A stretch of 64,000 nucleotides of DNA from Campylobacter coli (GTDB lineage Bacteria > Campylobacterota > Campylobacteria > Campylobacterales > Campylobacteraceae), in NCBI GenBank assembly GCA_039516895.1, contig CP154437.1, positions 310,001 through 374,000 of the forward strand, in the 5' to 3' direction. Shown piece by piece: positions 7,381 through 16,479 of this stretch. Within the stretch, counting starts at the first letter, position 1; each line of letters begins with the position of its first letter. The notes below the pieces were generated by a model. That model ran no database searches. It saw only the letters and a list, made by a program, of their open reading frames with translations, and was not told the origin of the DNA. The position numbers were made by a program, and so were the translations under genes.

Positions 7381-9743
7381 TACTAAGAATATTTAGTTCC
7401 TCAAGAAAGATTAAAGAATATCAAGAAAAAGCAAAGGCTAAAAACGCTTTACTTGATTCTGCTTTTCTTGTATCAGATTTTTTAGATCGAGTATGTGTAG
7501 TCAACTCTTTTAAAGCAAGCTCTTATGAGAGTTTGCTTTTAATGCAAGAAGCTTGTTTAAAAAGTAAAGATTTAGAAAAAAAATTAGGCATTTCGGCCGA
7601 ATTTTTTAATTTTTTAAAAAACAATGAATATCTTTTTTCATTTTTTAAAGAATTAAGCTCAGAGAAAAAAAGCATACAAGATCTTAAAAACAATGATTAT
7701 TATGCAACCTACAATGAGCATTTGGAAATTTTGGACGAGGTTTATACAAATTATCTTCTTTTGCTTAAGCAACACAATTTATACGATGATTTGTCTTTAG
7801 CTCAAGACTATAAGCTTAATTTGGATTTTTTAAATGAATATGAAAGTATATATTATGACTTGCAAGGTTTTTTAAGCAAATTTGAAGAGGATTTGCTGTG
7901 TGAGATTTCTAAAATCAAAGATACAATCATAGGCTTTAAAACTAGTAAATTTAATCTTGAATACCTATTAGAACTTGACTTTTTAAAAGATATACACTTA
8001 GAACTTGATATGTTTTATGAAGTCAATCTTTCACAAAAAAAGATTTTAAAACAAGAAAAACTTTCACATCCTGACATTTTAGTTAAATTAAAAGCCTTCG
8101 AGCTTAGATCTTTGCAGTGTGCTTTTGTTATGGATGAAATTTCTAATTTTGTCCGAGCGGGAATAGATCCTGAAAAGATAGCCGTCATCACTCCTGATGA
8201 AAGTTTTTGTGAGCTTTTAAAACTTTTTGATAAAAACAATATGTTAAATTTTGCTAGTGGAGTAAGCATTAAAGAAAGTTTGTTTTATCAAAAGATCAAA
8301 GCTTTATATAATGGAGCAAATTCAGATGCTTTTATCTATAAGACAGATGAGAATTATTTTGAGCAAGAAAAAATAATTTTTGATTATCATAATACTTTGT
8401 TGCATTATTTAGAACTTCAATTTGAAGATTTTAGAGCCCGCTTTGATCAAATTTGTGATTTGCAGTATTTTGAAAATTTAATCCATAGTTTTTTAAAAGA
8501 TGAAAGTCAAGAGCTTATGAACTTGGTGCAAAAAGAGCTTTATTTTATAAAAGATTTGCTCAAAAACAAATCCTTAAAGCTTAAAGAACTCATGCAACTT
8601 TTTTTCATGCAATTAGATCAAATAAGATTAAGTCATGTTGGTGGTGGAAAAGTTACTGTTATGGGACTTTTAGAAAGCAGGGGGCTTAGTTTTGATGGTG
8701 TTATCATACTTGATTTTAATGAAGATTTTGTTCCTAAAAGAAGTATTAATGAGTTGTTTTTAAACAATGAAGTGCGTAAAAAAGCAGGGCTTATAAGCTA
8801 TGAAAGAAGAGAGAATTTACAAAGACTTTATTATGAAAATTTGATGAGAAATGCTAAAAAACTTAGCATTAGTTTTGTGGAGAATGAAGAGCAAACCAGG
8901 TCGCGTTTTTTAGATGAGCTTGATTTTAATTTTTTTGAAGAAAAAACCACACCTTCTAAGGCCTATTTAAATGCTTTAAAACTCGACTATCAAGGTGTAA
9001 GATTAAATTTAAATCCTATAAAAGCACCTGTTTTAAAACACGATATTTTTGAAAAAGAATTATCGTTTAGTCGTTTGAATTTATTTTTATATCAAAAAAG
9101 AACTTATTTTTATCGTTATATTTTAGAATTACCTGAAGCTAGAGCCTTAAGCGATGAAAGCAGGGCTAAAAATCAAGGAAATTTTATCCATAAAATGCTC
9201 GAACTTTATTATAAGAATTATTCTAAAAATAATTTCAACCTACAAATTTTCAATGATTTGTTAGAGCAAGAATATCAAAAATACGGCATTAGCGAACTTG
9301 AGCTTGAAATTTTTAAATTAAAATTTATACAATTTGCCAAAAACGAAGAAGAGCATTTTAAATTAGGCTATAAGGTGATTGAGCAAGAAGAGGAACACCA
9401 TAAAACTTTAAATATCCAAAATCATACGATCAGGCTTAAGGGTATTGTTGATCGTATCGATAAGCTTGAGGATAAACATTTTATCATTGATTATAAAAGC
9501 GGAAAAGTCCCTAGCAAATCCTTTCAGCTAGCTTTTTATAAGGCTTTATACGATGAAAATGCAGAAGCAAAATTTTATGATTTAAATCAAATGCAATTTG
9601 TTGAAGAAAAGGCTAAAAGCTTAGATGAGCTTAAAGAATGTCTAAAAGATTTGCTTGAGCAAAGAGAAGAAGAGATTGAATTTGAAAACGATAAAGATGA
9701 GTATTGCCCTTATAAAATCATCTACAAAAAGGATTTTAGATGA
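7377..9743 (+). CDS. addB: AddB-like helicase-nuclease subunit
   Basis: A 788-residue partner of the AddA helicase-nuclease next to it. The N-terminal half is a degenerate helicase-like region without a clear Walker A. The middle has SHVGGGKVTVMGLLESRGLSFDGVIILDFNEDFVP, a UvrD-like motif. The C-terminal PD-(D/E)XK nuclease has the catalytic FIIDYKSGKVP near residue 700. The AddAB complex resects double-strand breaks for RecA loading. It overlaps both neighbours by four bases. Shorter than Bacillus AddB, but typical of epsilonproteobacteria. Confidence 0.85.
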   Translation: MILRIFSSSRKIKEYQEKAKAKNALLDSAFLVSDFLDRVCVVNSFKASSYESLLLMQEACLKSKDLEKKLGISAEFFNFLKNNEYLFSFFKELSSEKKSIQDLKNNDYYATYNEHLEILDEVYTNYLLLLKQHNLYDDLSLAQDYKLNLDFLNEYESIYYDLQGFLSKFEEDLLCEISKIKDTIIGFKTSKFNLEYLLELDFLKDIHLELDMFYEVNLSQKKILKQEKLSHPDILVKLKAFELRSLQCAFVMDEISNFVRAGIDPEKIAVITPDESFCELLKLFDKNNMLNFASGVSIKESLFYQKIKALYNGANSDAFIYKTDENYFEQEKIIFDYHNTLLHYLELQFEDFRARFDQICDLQYFENLIHSFLKDESQELMNLVQKELYFIKDLLKNKSLKLKELMQLFFMQLDQIRLSHVGGGKVTVMGLLESRGLSFDGVIILDFNEDFVPKRSINELFLNNEVRKKAGLISYERRENLQRLYYENLMRNAKKLSISFVENEEQTRSRFLDELDFNFFEEKTTPSKAYLNALKLDYQGVRLNLNPIKAPVLKHDIFEKELSFSRLNLFLYQKRTYFYRYILELPEARALSDESRAKNQGNFIHKMLELYYKNYSKNNFNLQIFNDLLEQEYQKYGISELELEIFKLKFIQFAKNEEEHFKLGYKVIEQEEEHHKTLNIQNHTIRLKGIVDRIDKLEDKHFIIDYKSGKVPSKSFQLAFYKALYDENAEAKFYDLNQMQFVEEKAKSLDELKECLKDLLEQREEEIEFENDKDEYCPYKIIYKKDFR

Positions 9744-12502
9744 AATTTAAACCTTTTTTAGCCTTAGAAGCAAGCGCAGGAAGCGGTAAAACTTTTGCTT
9801 TAAGTGTGCGTTTTGTGGCTCTTATTTTACAAGGAGCAAAAATAAATGAAATTCTAGCCCTAACTTTTACCAAAAAAGCTGCCAATGAAATGCAAAAAAG
9901 GATTATTGATACTTTTTTAAATTTGGAAAAAGAAAGTAAAAAAGGCGAATGTAAAGAGCTTTGTGAGCTTTTAGGGTGCGAAGAAGATGAGCTGATACTT
10001 TTAAGAGATAAGAAAAAGCAAGAATTTTTAAGACAAGTGCTTAAGATAGGTACATTTGATTCTTTTTTTAGTCGAATTTTAAGAGCTTTTGCTTTAAATT
10101 TGGGATTGAGTAGCGATTTTGATACAAGTGAAGAAAAGCTTGATGTTAGGGCTGTTTTTTTAAAATTACTCAATCGTCAAGAATTAAAAGATTTGGCTTA
10201 TTATAAAGTGAGTTTAGAAGATAATCATGATTTTTTTGAAGAGCTTGAGAAATTCTATGAAAATGCGTATTTTAAAGAATGTGTAAGGATTCCTAATCCT
10301 TCAAAAGCTTCTATCAATCAAGCCTATGATGAACTAAGGGTTTATTGTTTAAGCTTAGATCATGTCAAAGGATATAAATATTTATGCACGCATTTTAAAG
10401 ATGAAGTGCTTCAATTAAGCCAATTTGCAAAGTCAGATCTTTTGAATTTAACAGGTGCTCCAAAATACCTGCAAGACTTAGAAGATAGCGATGTCCAATT
10501 TAGCCAAAAAAGAAAAGCATTCATCAAAGCTTTAAATGCTTATGCTAAAGAGCTTGAAGAATATAAGATCGCAAATTTAATGAATCTTTTAAGCCATTTT
10601 AGCAAGGCTAAAGATATTATCCAAAAAGATAAAAATACTTTAAGCTTTAGTGATATTAGCCGAAGGGTGCTAGATCTTATCAGAAGTGATTTTAAAGATA
10701 TGATTTATTTTCGCTTGGATGGCTATATTTCTCATTTATTAATCGATGAATTTCAAGATACTAGCGTGGTGCAGTATCAAATTTTAAGACCTTTGATCGC
10801 CGAGCTTGTTTCGGGCGAGGGCGTGAAGAAAAATAGAACCTTTTTTTATGTGGGCGATAAAAAACAAAGTATCTATCGTTTTAGAAAGGGTAAAAAAGAA
10901 CTTTTTGATTTGTTGCAAACTGAATTTAAACAAATTCAAAAAGATCAACTCACGATCAATTACCGCTCTAAACAAATTTTGGTTGATTTTGTCAATAAAA
11001 CCTTTCAAAGTAAGATTAAAGACTATACCCCTCAACTTTCTTTAGAAAGCAAAAAAGGTGGCTTTGTGCGTGTGATCGAGTCGCAAGAAATAAAGGTGGA
11101 TAAAGATCAAGCTAAAGAAATTCAAGATAAAACCCTAGAAGCTTTGCTAGAGCAGCTTAAATTTTTAAAAAGTAAAAATATCGCTTATGATGATATTTGC
11201 ATTTTGTGCTGGAAAAATAACGATGCGGATATGATTTTGGATTTTTTACACGAGCAAGATATCCCAGCCTTTACTCAAAGTAATATTTTACTCGAAAATA
11301 AAGCCTGCGTAAGAGTGCTTTTAGAATACGCTAAATACTGCATTTTTGGCGACGAATTTTACTTGCATTTTTTGAAAGAAATGTTAGGCTTTGAGCCTTT
11401 GAAATTAAAGCTTGATTTGGCAAAAAGTGCTGTGCAAAATGTGCTTTATTTGATCAAAGAATTAAAACTTGATCTTAATGATATGGCTTTGATTCAGTTT
11501 ATAGAATACGCTAAAAGCAAGGATGATTTTTTAAAGCTTTTGTTTGAGCCTTGCACTTTAAAAATTATGAGTGAGCAAAATAGAGGTGTAAATATCATGA
11601 CTGTGCACAAATCCAAGGGCTTGGAATTTGATCATGTGATTTTACTTGATAGTCTTTCAAAAAACAATCCCAACAATAAAACCATAATGCTTGAGTACGA
11701 TATCGATCAAGGTTGGGAGCTTCACATAAAAGATAGCTACCGAAAAGCGACTCAAGAGAGCGAATATAAAGCTTTTATAGATAAAATCACAAAAGCAGAT
11801 TACGAAGATGATATCAATAAGCTTTATGTTGCTTTTACAAGGGCAAAAGACAGTCTTATCATCATCAAAAGAAATGCTTCATTTCAAAATGGCAACTATC
11901 CAAGCTATTTAAACACTATGCTTGATATTGAAATTCAAGAATTAGGCGAGATAGAAATTCAAACCAATGACACCCACTTGCCTCAAAAAGAAAGCTTTCA
12001 AGCCTTAAAGGAATTTGAAAAAATTCCTTTACAGGATATAGAAAGAAAAGAAAATACAAGCTCGGATGAAATTTATTTTGGAAATGCTTTTCACTTTTTT
12101 ATGCAGAATTTAAAGCTTCCACAAGGAGAAAATTTTGACATTCTTTGTCAGAAAGTGAGTGGTAAATTTAGACATTTTTTAAATCACGGTGATTTTGAAA
12201 AGCTTTTTAAAAGGATAAAAAATTTACTTGCTAATGCCCAATTTCAAAAACTCATCGAAAATAAAAAATTACTCAAAGAACAAGCTTTGAGTTTTCAAGG
12301 TGAGATCAAACAGCTTGATTTACTTGCTTTGGGTGAAGATGAAGCCATCATTATAGATTATAAAACAGGTTTGAATTTCAACAAACACAAAGAGCAGGTT
12401 TTGCTTTATAAAGAAGCTATCGAGAAGATCTTGGCTAAGAAATCAACTCAAGCTTTTTTAGTCTATGTTTTAGAAGATAAGGTGGAGATAATAGAGGTTT
12501 AA
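9740..12502 (+). CDS. addA: AddA-like ATP-dependent helicase/nuclease
   Basis: A 920-residue UvrD/Rep-family helicase with a RecB-like nuclease. Walker A is EASAGSGKTFAL (residues 10-21), followed by ALTFTKKAANEM (motif Ia). Walker B is LIDEFQDTS, then GDKKQSIYRFR (motif III), NYRS (motif IV), MTVHKSKGLEFD (motif V) and LYVAFTRAKD (motif VI). A C-terminal PD-(D/E)XK nuclease has AIIIDYKTGL. It acts with AddB in double-strand break repair, and possibly in processing incoming DNA. Its stop overlaps, head to head, the stop of the minus-strand WG-repeat gene. Confidence 0.92.
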   Translation: MKFKPFLALEASAGSGKTFALSVRFVALILQGAKINEILALTFTKKAANEMQKRIIDTFLNLEKESKKGECKELCELLGCEEDELILLRDKKKQEFLRQVLKIGTFDSFFSRILRAFALNLGLSSDFDTSEEKLDVRAVFLKLLNRQELKDLAYYKVSLEDNHDFFEELEKFYENAYFKECVRIPNPSKASINQAYDELRVYCLSLDHVKGYKYLCTHFKDEVLQLSQFAKSDLLNLTGAPKYLQDLEDSDVQFSQKRKAFIKALNAYAKELEEYKIANLMNLLSHFSKAKDIIQKDKNTLSFSDISRRVLDLIRSDFKDMIYFRLDGYISHLLIDEFQDTSVVQYQILRPLIAELVSGEGVKKNRTFFYVGDKKQSIYRFRKGKKELFDLLQTEFKQIQKDQLTINYRSKQILVDFVNKTFQSKIKDYTPQLSLESKKGGFVRVIESQEIKVDKDQAKEIQDKTLEALLEQLKFLKSKNIAYDDICILCWKNNDADMILDFLHEQDIPAFTQSNILLENKACVRVLLEYAKYCIFGDEFYLHFLKEMLGFEPLKLKLDLAKSAVQNVLYLIKELKLDLNDMALIQFIEYAKSKDDFLKLLFEPCTLKIMSEQNRGVNIMTVHKSKGLEFDHVILLDSLSKNNPNNKTIMLEYDIDQGWELHIKDSYRKATQESEYKAFIDKITKADYEDDINKLYVAFTRAKDSLIIIKRNASFQNGNYPSYLNTMLDIEIQELGEIEIQTNDTHLPQKESFQALKEFEKIPLQDIERKENTSSDEIYFGNAFHFFMQNLKLPQGENFDILCQKVSGKFRHFLNHGDFEKLFKRIKNLLANAQFQKLIENKKLLKEQALSFQGEIKQLDLLALGEDEAIIIDYKTGLNFNKHKEQVLLYKEAIEKILAKKSTQAFLVYVLEDKVEIIEV

Positions 12503-13626
12503 TACCTTATTGTATCAAAAATAGGTTTTATCGCAAATTCTCCATTTCTATCTATAAAACCCCATTTTCCATTTAATTTGACCTTTGCAATTCCTTGATT
12601 GAAATTATTGACTTCATCAAATTTAGGTTCTATTACAAATTCGATATTTCTATCTATAAAACCCCATTTTCCATTCATTTCAAATTTTGTAAGATTTTCA
12701 TCATCGACAGAATTAAACTCGTGCTTGGTTGTAAATTTTCCATTTCTATCTATAAAACCCCATTTTCCATTTAATTTGACTCTAGTCATTCCCTTATTAA
12801 AACTCCAATCGCAGATATTTTTGTATATAGCAAGCTTAAAGAATTTATTTTGAATATAAGAGTTTTCGAATCTTGTTTCAATAGTAAAACATACATCATC
12901 AAATTTGGGTTCTATTACAAATTTTCCATTTTTATCTATAAAGCCCCATTTTCCGTTTAGTTTAACTCCCGCAAGATTTTCATTAAAATCATTAACATCA
13001 TCAAATTTGGGTTCTATTACAAATTTTCCATTTTTATCTATAAAGCCCCATTTTCCGTTTAGTTTAACTCCCGCAAGATTTTCATTAAAATCATTAACAT
13101 CATCAAATTTGGGTTCTATTACAAATTTTCCATTTTTATCTATAAAGCCCCATTTTCCGTTTAGTTTAACTCCCGCAAGATTTTCATTAAAATCATTAAC
13201 ATCATCAAATTTGGGTTCTATTACAAATTTTCCATTTTTATCTATAAAGCCCCATATATTATTTAGTTTAATTCCGGCAAAACCATTTCTAAAAAAACTC
13301 ACACCATCAAATTTAGGGTTAATTATCATTTTTCCATTTGTATCCATAAAACTATATTTACCATTTAAACCAATTATTGCCAAACCTTCATTTGTAAAAT
13401 TGTAAGAGGCAAATATATTAAAACAAGCCTTGCTATCCCCCTTGTTGCATTTTTCTTTCAAAATTTTATGATTATTGTTACTTTCAAGAGAGTGTTGTTT
13501 GTTTGGATTATTTATATAAAATTTGCTGTTTTCTCCACTATAATAAATATAGAAAGCAAAAGCACAAATAAGCAATAAAAAAGCAATAGTAAATTTTATT
13601 TTATGTTTAATAAGTAAATCTAACAT
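12499..13626 (-). CDS. WG-repeat membrane-anchored protein
   Basis: A 375-residue protein with an N-terminal anchor or uncleaved signal (about residues 10-30), a short Cys-containing segment (KCNKGDSKACFNI) and about eight WG repeats. Each repeat contains G(K/I)WGFIDxNGKF..EPKFD. Three consecutive repeats are identical in protein (34 residues each) and DNA. WG repeats form beta structures; function is unknown and likely extracytoplasmic. It lies between addA and rplM, opposite in strand to both, with its stop overlapping the addA stop. In the C. jejuni order I recall, addA is followed by rplM directly, so this looks like an inserted accessory gene. Confidence 0.8.
   Translation of the reverse strand: MLDLLIKHKIKFTIAFLLLICAFAFYIYYSGENSKFYINNPNKQHSLESNNNHKILKEKCNKGDSKACFNIFASYNFTNEGLAIIGLNGKYSFMDTNGKMIINPKFDGVSFFRNGFAGIKLNNIWGFIDKNGKFVIEPKFDDVNDFNENLAGVKLNGKWGFIDKNGKFVIEPKFDDVNDFNENLAGVKLNGKWGFIDKNGKFVIEPKFDDVNDFNENLAGVKLNGKWGFIDKNGKFVIEPKFDDVCFTIETRFENSYIQNKFFKLAIYKNICDWSFNKGMTRVKLNGKWGFIDRNGKFTTKHEFNSVDDENLTKFEMNGKWGFIDRNIEFVIEPKFDEVNNFNQGIAKVKLNGKWGFIDRNGEFAIKPIFDTIRY
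12901..13258 (-). repeat. 102-bp tandem repeats within the WG-repeat gene
   Basis: Three consecutive copies (12901-13002, 13003-13104, 13105-13206) appear identical, followed by about 50 bases of a fourth. Unit length 102 is a multiple of three, so copy-number change would add or remove whole WG repeats without breaking the frame. Flanking WG repeats in the same gene are diverged, so these copies are recent. Confidence 0.9.
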
Positions 13627-13758
13627 TATTCTACCTTAAACTAAATTATTTTATACCTTAATTGTAGTATAAAGTATTTAAGAATAGGTTACAATTATCC
13701 AAGAAAATACTTAAACTTTAAATATTCTTAAATTAAGTATTATTTAAGTAAAAATAAT

Positions 13759-13764
13759 TATAAT
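13759..13764 (+). promoter_or_regulatory. sigma70 -10 box for rplM-rpsI
   Basis: TATAAT in a run of A/T-rich sequence 38 bases before the rplM ATG, with AAAGGTAAAG as the likely ribosome site. The 175-base gap between the divergent WG-repeat gene and rplM otherwise shows only AT-rich sequence. Confidence 0.6.
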
Positions 13765-13801
13765 CTCATTTTCAAAAAATTTTTGGCAAAGGTAAAGAAT
13801 T

Positions 13802-14227
13802 ATGACAAAGATAACAAAGCCAAACGAAGTTAAACGAGAATGGATTGTTTTAGACGCAGAAGGCAAACGCTTTGGTCGTCTTTTAACTGAAGTAGCAACA
13901 ATTTTAAGAGGTAAAAACAAACCTTGCTTTACTCCTAATGTTGATTGTGGTGATTATGTGATTATCATCAATGCTTCAAAAGCTGTATTTACAGGTGCAA
14001 ATAAAGCAGAAGATAAGCTTTATCACAGACATTCAGGATATTTTGGAAGCGTAAAAAGCGAAAAATTCGGAGATTTACTTGAAAAAAATCCTGCAAAATT
14101 ATACAAATTAGCAGTTAGAGGTATGCTTCCTAAAACAAATTTGGGTAGAGCGATGCTTAAAAAATTAAAAATTTATGCGGGTAGTGAGCACCCACACACT
14201 GCGCAAATTGCTAAAGAAGGAAAATAA
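13802..14227 (+). CDS. rplM: 50S ribosomal protein L13
   Basis: A 141-residue protein with the L13 landmarks: [28 protein letters not shown] near the N terminus, [18 protein letters not shown], and [31 protein letters not shown] near the C terminus. Length is normal. It is co-transcribed with rpsI two bases downstream, the usual bacterial pairing. It binds 23S rRNA early in large-subunit assembly. Confidence 0.98.
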   Translation: MTKITKPNEVKREWIVLDAEGKRFGRLLTEVATILRGKNKPCFTPNVDCGDYVIIINASKAVFTGANKAEDKLYHRHSGYFGSVKSEKFGDLLEKNPAKLYKLAVRGMLPKTNLGRAMLKKLKIYAGSEHPHTAQIAKEGK

Positions 14228-14229
14228 TC

Positions 14230-14619
14230 ATGGCAACAACATATGCAACAGGTAAAAGAAAAACTGCTATAGCAAAAGTATGGGTAAAACCAGGTAGCGG
14301 TAAAATCAGCGTTAATGGTATCGATTTAAATACTTGGCTTGGTGGACATGAAGCAATCAAACTTAAAGTAGTTCAGCCTTTACTTGTAACTAAACAAGAA
14401 ACTTCAATGGATATTAAAGCAACGACTTTAGGTGGTGGTTATAGTGCTCAAGCTGAAGCTTTAAGACACGGAATTTCAAGAGCTTTAGCGGCTATGGATG
14501 CTGATTTTAGAGCTTTATTAAAACCTAAAGGACTTCTTACTAGAGATAGCAGAACTGTTGAGCGTAAAAAATACGGACGCCGCAAAGCAAGAAGAAGCCC
14601 ACAATTCTCTAAACGTTAA
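14230..14619 (+). CDS. rpsI: 30S ribosomal protein S9
   Basis: A 129-residue protein beginning [22 protein letters not shown] and ending in the basic tail [18 protein letters not shown], which reaches the P-site tRNA. Central [20 protein letters not shown] is typical of S9. It follows rplM directly and is followed by a strong terminator. Confidence 0.98.
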   Translation: MATTYATGKRKTAIAKVWVKPGSGKISVNGIDLNTWLGGHEAIKLKVVQPLLVTKQETSMDIKATTLGGGYSAQAEALRHGISRALAAMDADFRALLKPKGLLTRDSRTVERKKYGRRKARRSPQFSKR

Positions 14620-14624
14620 TCTTC

Positions 14625-14645
14625 AGCGGGGTTTTCCCGCTTTTT
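14625..14645 (+). terminator. intrinsic terminator after rpsI
   Basis: Stem AGCGGG (14625-14630) pairs with CCCGCT (14636-14641) across a five-base loop and runs into TTTTT. It separates the ribosomal operon from cadF. Confidence 0.85.
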
Positions 14646-14686
14646 ATATTTTATCTCTATTTACTATTTATTTTTTTTATATTTTA

Positions 14687-14695
14687 TGATATAAT
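14687..14695 (+). promoter_or_regulatory. extended -10 promoter for cadF
   Basis: TGATATAAT, a perfect extended -10 (TGN-TATAAT), lies 45 bases before the cadF ATG at 14741, downstream of the rpsI terminator. Confidence 0.7.
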
Positions 14696-14740
14696 TGAAA
14701 TTCGCACTACTTAAGTGAATTTATCTATGAAAGGCTTTTG

Positions 14741-15739
14741 ATGAGAAAGTTATTACTATGTTTAGGGTTGGCAAGCGTTTTATTTGGTGCAGATAACAAT
14801 GTAAAATTTGAAATTACTCCTACTTTGAATTACAATTATTTTGAAGGTAATTTAGATATGGATAATCGCTATGCACCAGGGATTAGATTAGGATATCATT
14901 TTGATGATTTTTGGCTTGATCAATTAGAACTAGGTTTAGAACATTACTCGGATGTAAAATATACAAATTCTACTCTTACCACCGATATTACTAGAACTTA
15001 TTTGAGTGCTATTAAAGGCATTGATTTAGGTGAGAAATTTTATTTTTATGGTTTAGCTGGTGGGGGATACGAGGATTTTTCTCATGGTGCCTTTGATAAT
15101 AAAAGTGGAGGATTTGGTCATTATGGCGCAGGTTTAAAATTTCGCCTTAGTGATTCTTTAGCTTTAAGACTTGAAACAAGAGATCAAATTTCTTTCCATG
15201 ATGCGGATCATAGTTGGGTTTCAACTTTGGGTGTTAGTTTTGGTTTTGGTGCTAAGCAAGAAAAAGTTGTAGTGGAGCAAACAAAAGAAGTGGTTAGCAA
15301 ACCTCAAGTTGTAACTCCCGCTCCAGCTCCTGTAGTTTCACAATCAAAATGTCCTGCAGAACCAAGAGAGGGTGCTTTGTTAGATGAAAATGGTTGCGAA
15401 AAAACAATTTATTTGGAAGGGCATTTTGATTTTGATAAAGTAAATATCAATCCAGCCTTTGAAGAGAAAATCAAAGAAATTGCTAAAATTTTAGATGAAA
15501 ATGTAAGATATGATACCATTTTAGAGGGTCATACTGATAATACAGGTTCAAGATCATACAATCAAAAACTTTCAGAAAGACGCGCCGAAAGTGTTGCAAA
15601 AGAGCTTGAAAAATTTGGCGTAGATAAAAGTCGTATCCAAACGGTTGGCTATGGTCAAGATAAACCTCGCTCAAGTAATGATACCAAAGAAGGTAGAGCA
15701 GATAATAGAAGAGTAGAGGCTAAATTTATTTTAAACTAA
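14741..15739 (+). CDS. cadF: fibronectin-binding outer membrane protein CadF
   Basis: 332 residues from ATG 14741, preferred over the TTG at 14738 because AAAGG ends six bases before it. A signal peptide ([17 protein letters not shown]) is followed by an eight-strand OmpA-type barrel (about residues 20-170), a linker, and an OmpA-like peptidoglycan-binding domain ([37 protein letters not shown]). CadF is a major adhesin for host fibronectin. The linker has a long Val/Pro/Lys-rich insertion (around residues 180-202) compared with C. jejuni CadF, a pattern I associate with C. coli. The stop overlaps the next ATG (TAATG). Confidence 0.96.
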   Translation: MRKLLLCLGLASVLFGADNNVKFEITPTLNYNYFEGNLDMDNRYAPGIRLGYHFDDFWLDQLELGLEHYSDVKYTNSTLTTDITRTYLSAIKGIDLGEKFYFYGLAGGGYEDFSHGAFDNKSGGFGHYGAGLKFRLSDSLALRLETRDQISFHDADHSWVSTLGVSFGFGAKQEKVVVEQTKEVVSKPQVVTPAPAPVVSQSKCPAEPREGALLDENGCEKTIYLEGHFDFDKVNINPAFEEKIKEIAKILDENVRYDTILEGHTDNTGSRSYNQKLSERRAESVAKELEKFGVDKSRIQTVGYGQDKPRSSNDTKEGRADNRRVEAKFILN

Positions 15740-16377
15740 TGAAAAAAACTATTTTATTTGACTTAGATGGCACCTTGATTGATTCTACTGATGCCATCTT
15801 AAATTCTTTCCAAGGAGCTTTTAAAATCCTTGGGCTAACTCCAAAAAATAACGAAGAGATTAAAAATCTTATAGGTCATCCTTTAGAGCATATGTTCAAA
15901 TTCCTTTATCAAGATAAGGCGAATTTAAGTCAAGAATTTGTTCTAGCTTATCGTGAAATTTATTCACAGATTTATTTAGAACAAACCACTCTTTTACCTA
16001 AAGCAAAAGAAGCTTTAGAATTAGCTTTTGAGATCGGAGATTTGGGTATAGTTACAACTAAGGGTGGAAAATTTACTCCATTGTTGTTAGAGCATTTAGG
16101 AGTGAAAAAATTCTTTAAAACTTTAATAACACTTGAAGATGTAACAAATCCAAAACCTCATGCAGAACCCATACTTTTAGCCTTGGAAAAAATGCAAAAA
16201 ACTAAAGAAAATGCCTATATGATAGGCGATACGATCTTAGATATCCAAGCAGCAAAGGCGGCAAATATTACCCCTTTGGCTTTGAGTTGTGGTTATGGAG
16301 ATGAAGATGAGTTAAAACGCTATTCTAAGGTATTTTCAAGTGCTTATAAATCAGTTTTATATATAAAAAATAATTAA
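15739..16377 (+). CDS. HAD-family hydrolase, phosphoglycolate-phosphatase-like
   Basis: A 212-residue HAD phosphatase. Motif I is FDLDGTL (nucleophile Asp near residue 8), motif II is in the VTTKGG segment, Lys of motif III lies near NPKPHAEP, and motif IV is MIGDTILDIQAA. The helical cap after motif I fits the Gph/PGP-like subgroup. The substrate cannot be read; phosphoglycolate or another small phosphate ester is likely. It overlaps the cadF stop by one base, so it is co-translated with the adhesin, which is probably only an operon accident. Confidence 0.85.
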   Translation: MKKTILFDLDGTLIDSTDAILNSFQGAFKILGLTPKNNEEIKNLIGHPLEHMFKFLYQDKANLSQEFVLAYREIYSQIYLEQTTLLPKAKEALELAFEIGDLGIVTTKGGKFTPLLLEHLGVKKFFKTLITLEDVTNPKPHAEPILLALEKMQKTKENAYMIGDTILDIQAAKAANITPLALSCGYGDEDELKRYSKVFSSAYKSVLYIKNN

Positions 16378-16479
16378 ACTAACTTCAAGTTTTTGTTAAA
16401 CGCCTTTTAAGAGAATTTATAGTAAATTGGTGGCCGAAAAATTATAAAAATTATCAATTAATAATAAAGGAAGGTTTCT

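Noticed and set aside
12901-13258. CRISPR array suggested by regular repeats
   Set aside because: Contiguous 102-bp coding repeats with no spacers.
12905-13405. Plus-strand open frame with repeating FPFLSIKPHFPF-like units
   Set aside because: It is the antisense of the WG repeats; the repeats leave all frames open. The minus-strand frame has a signal anchor and a true WG motif.
13430-13445. Possible poly-C phase-variation tract in the WG-repeat gene
   Set aside because: Only five C in a row, too short for Campylobacter contingency tracts.
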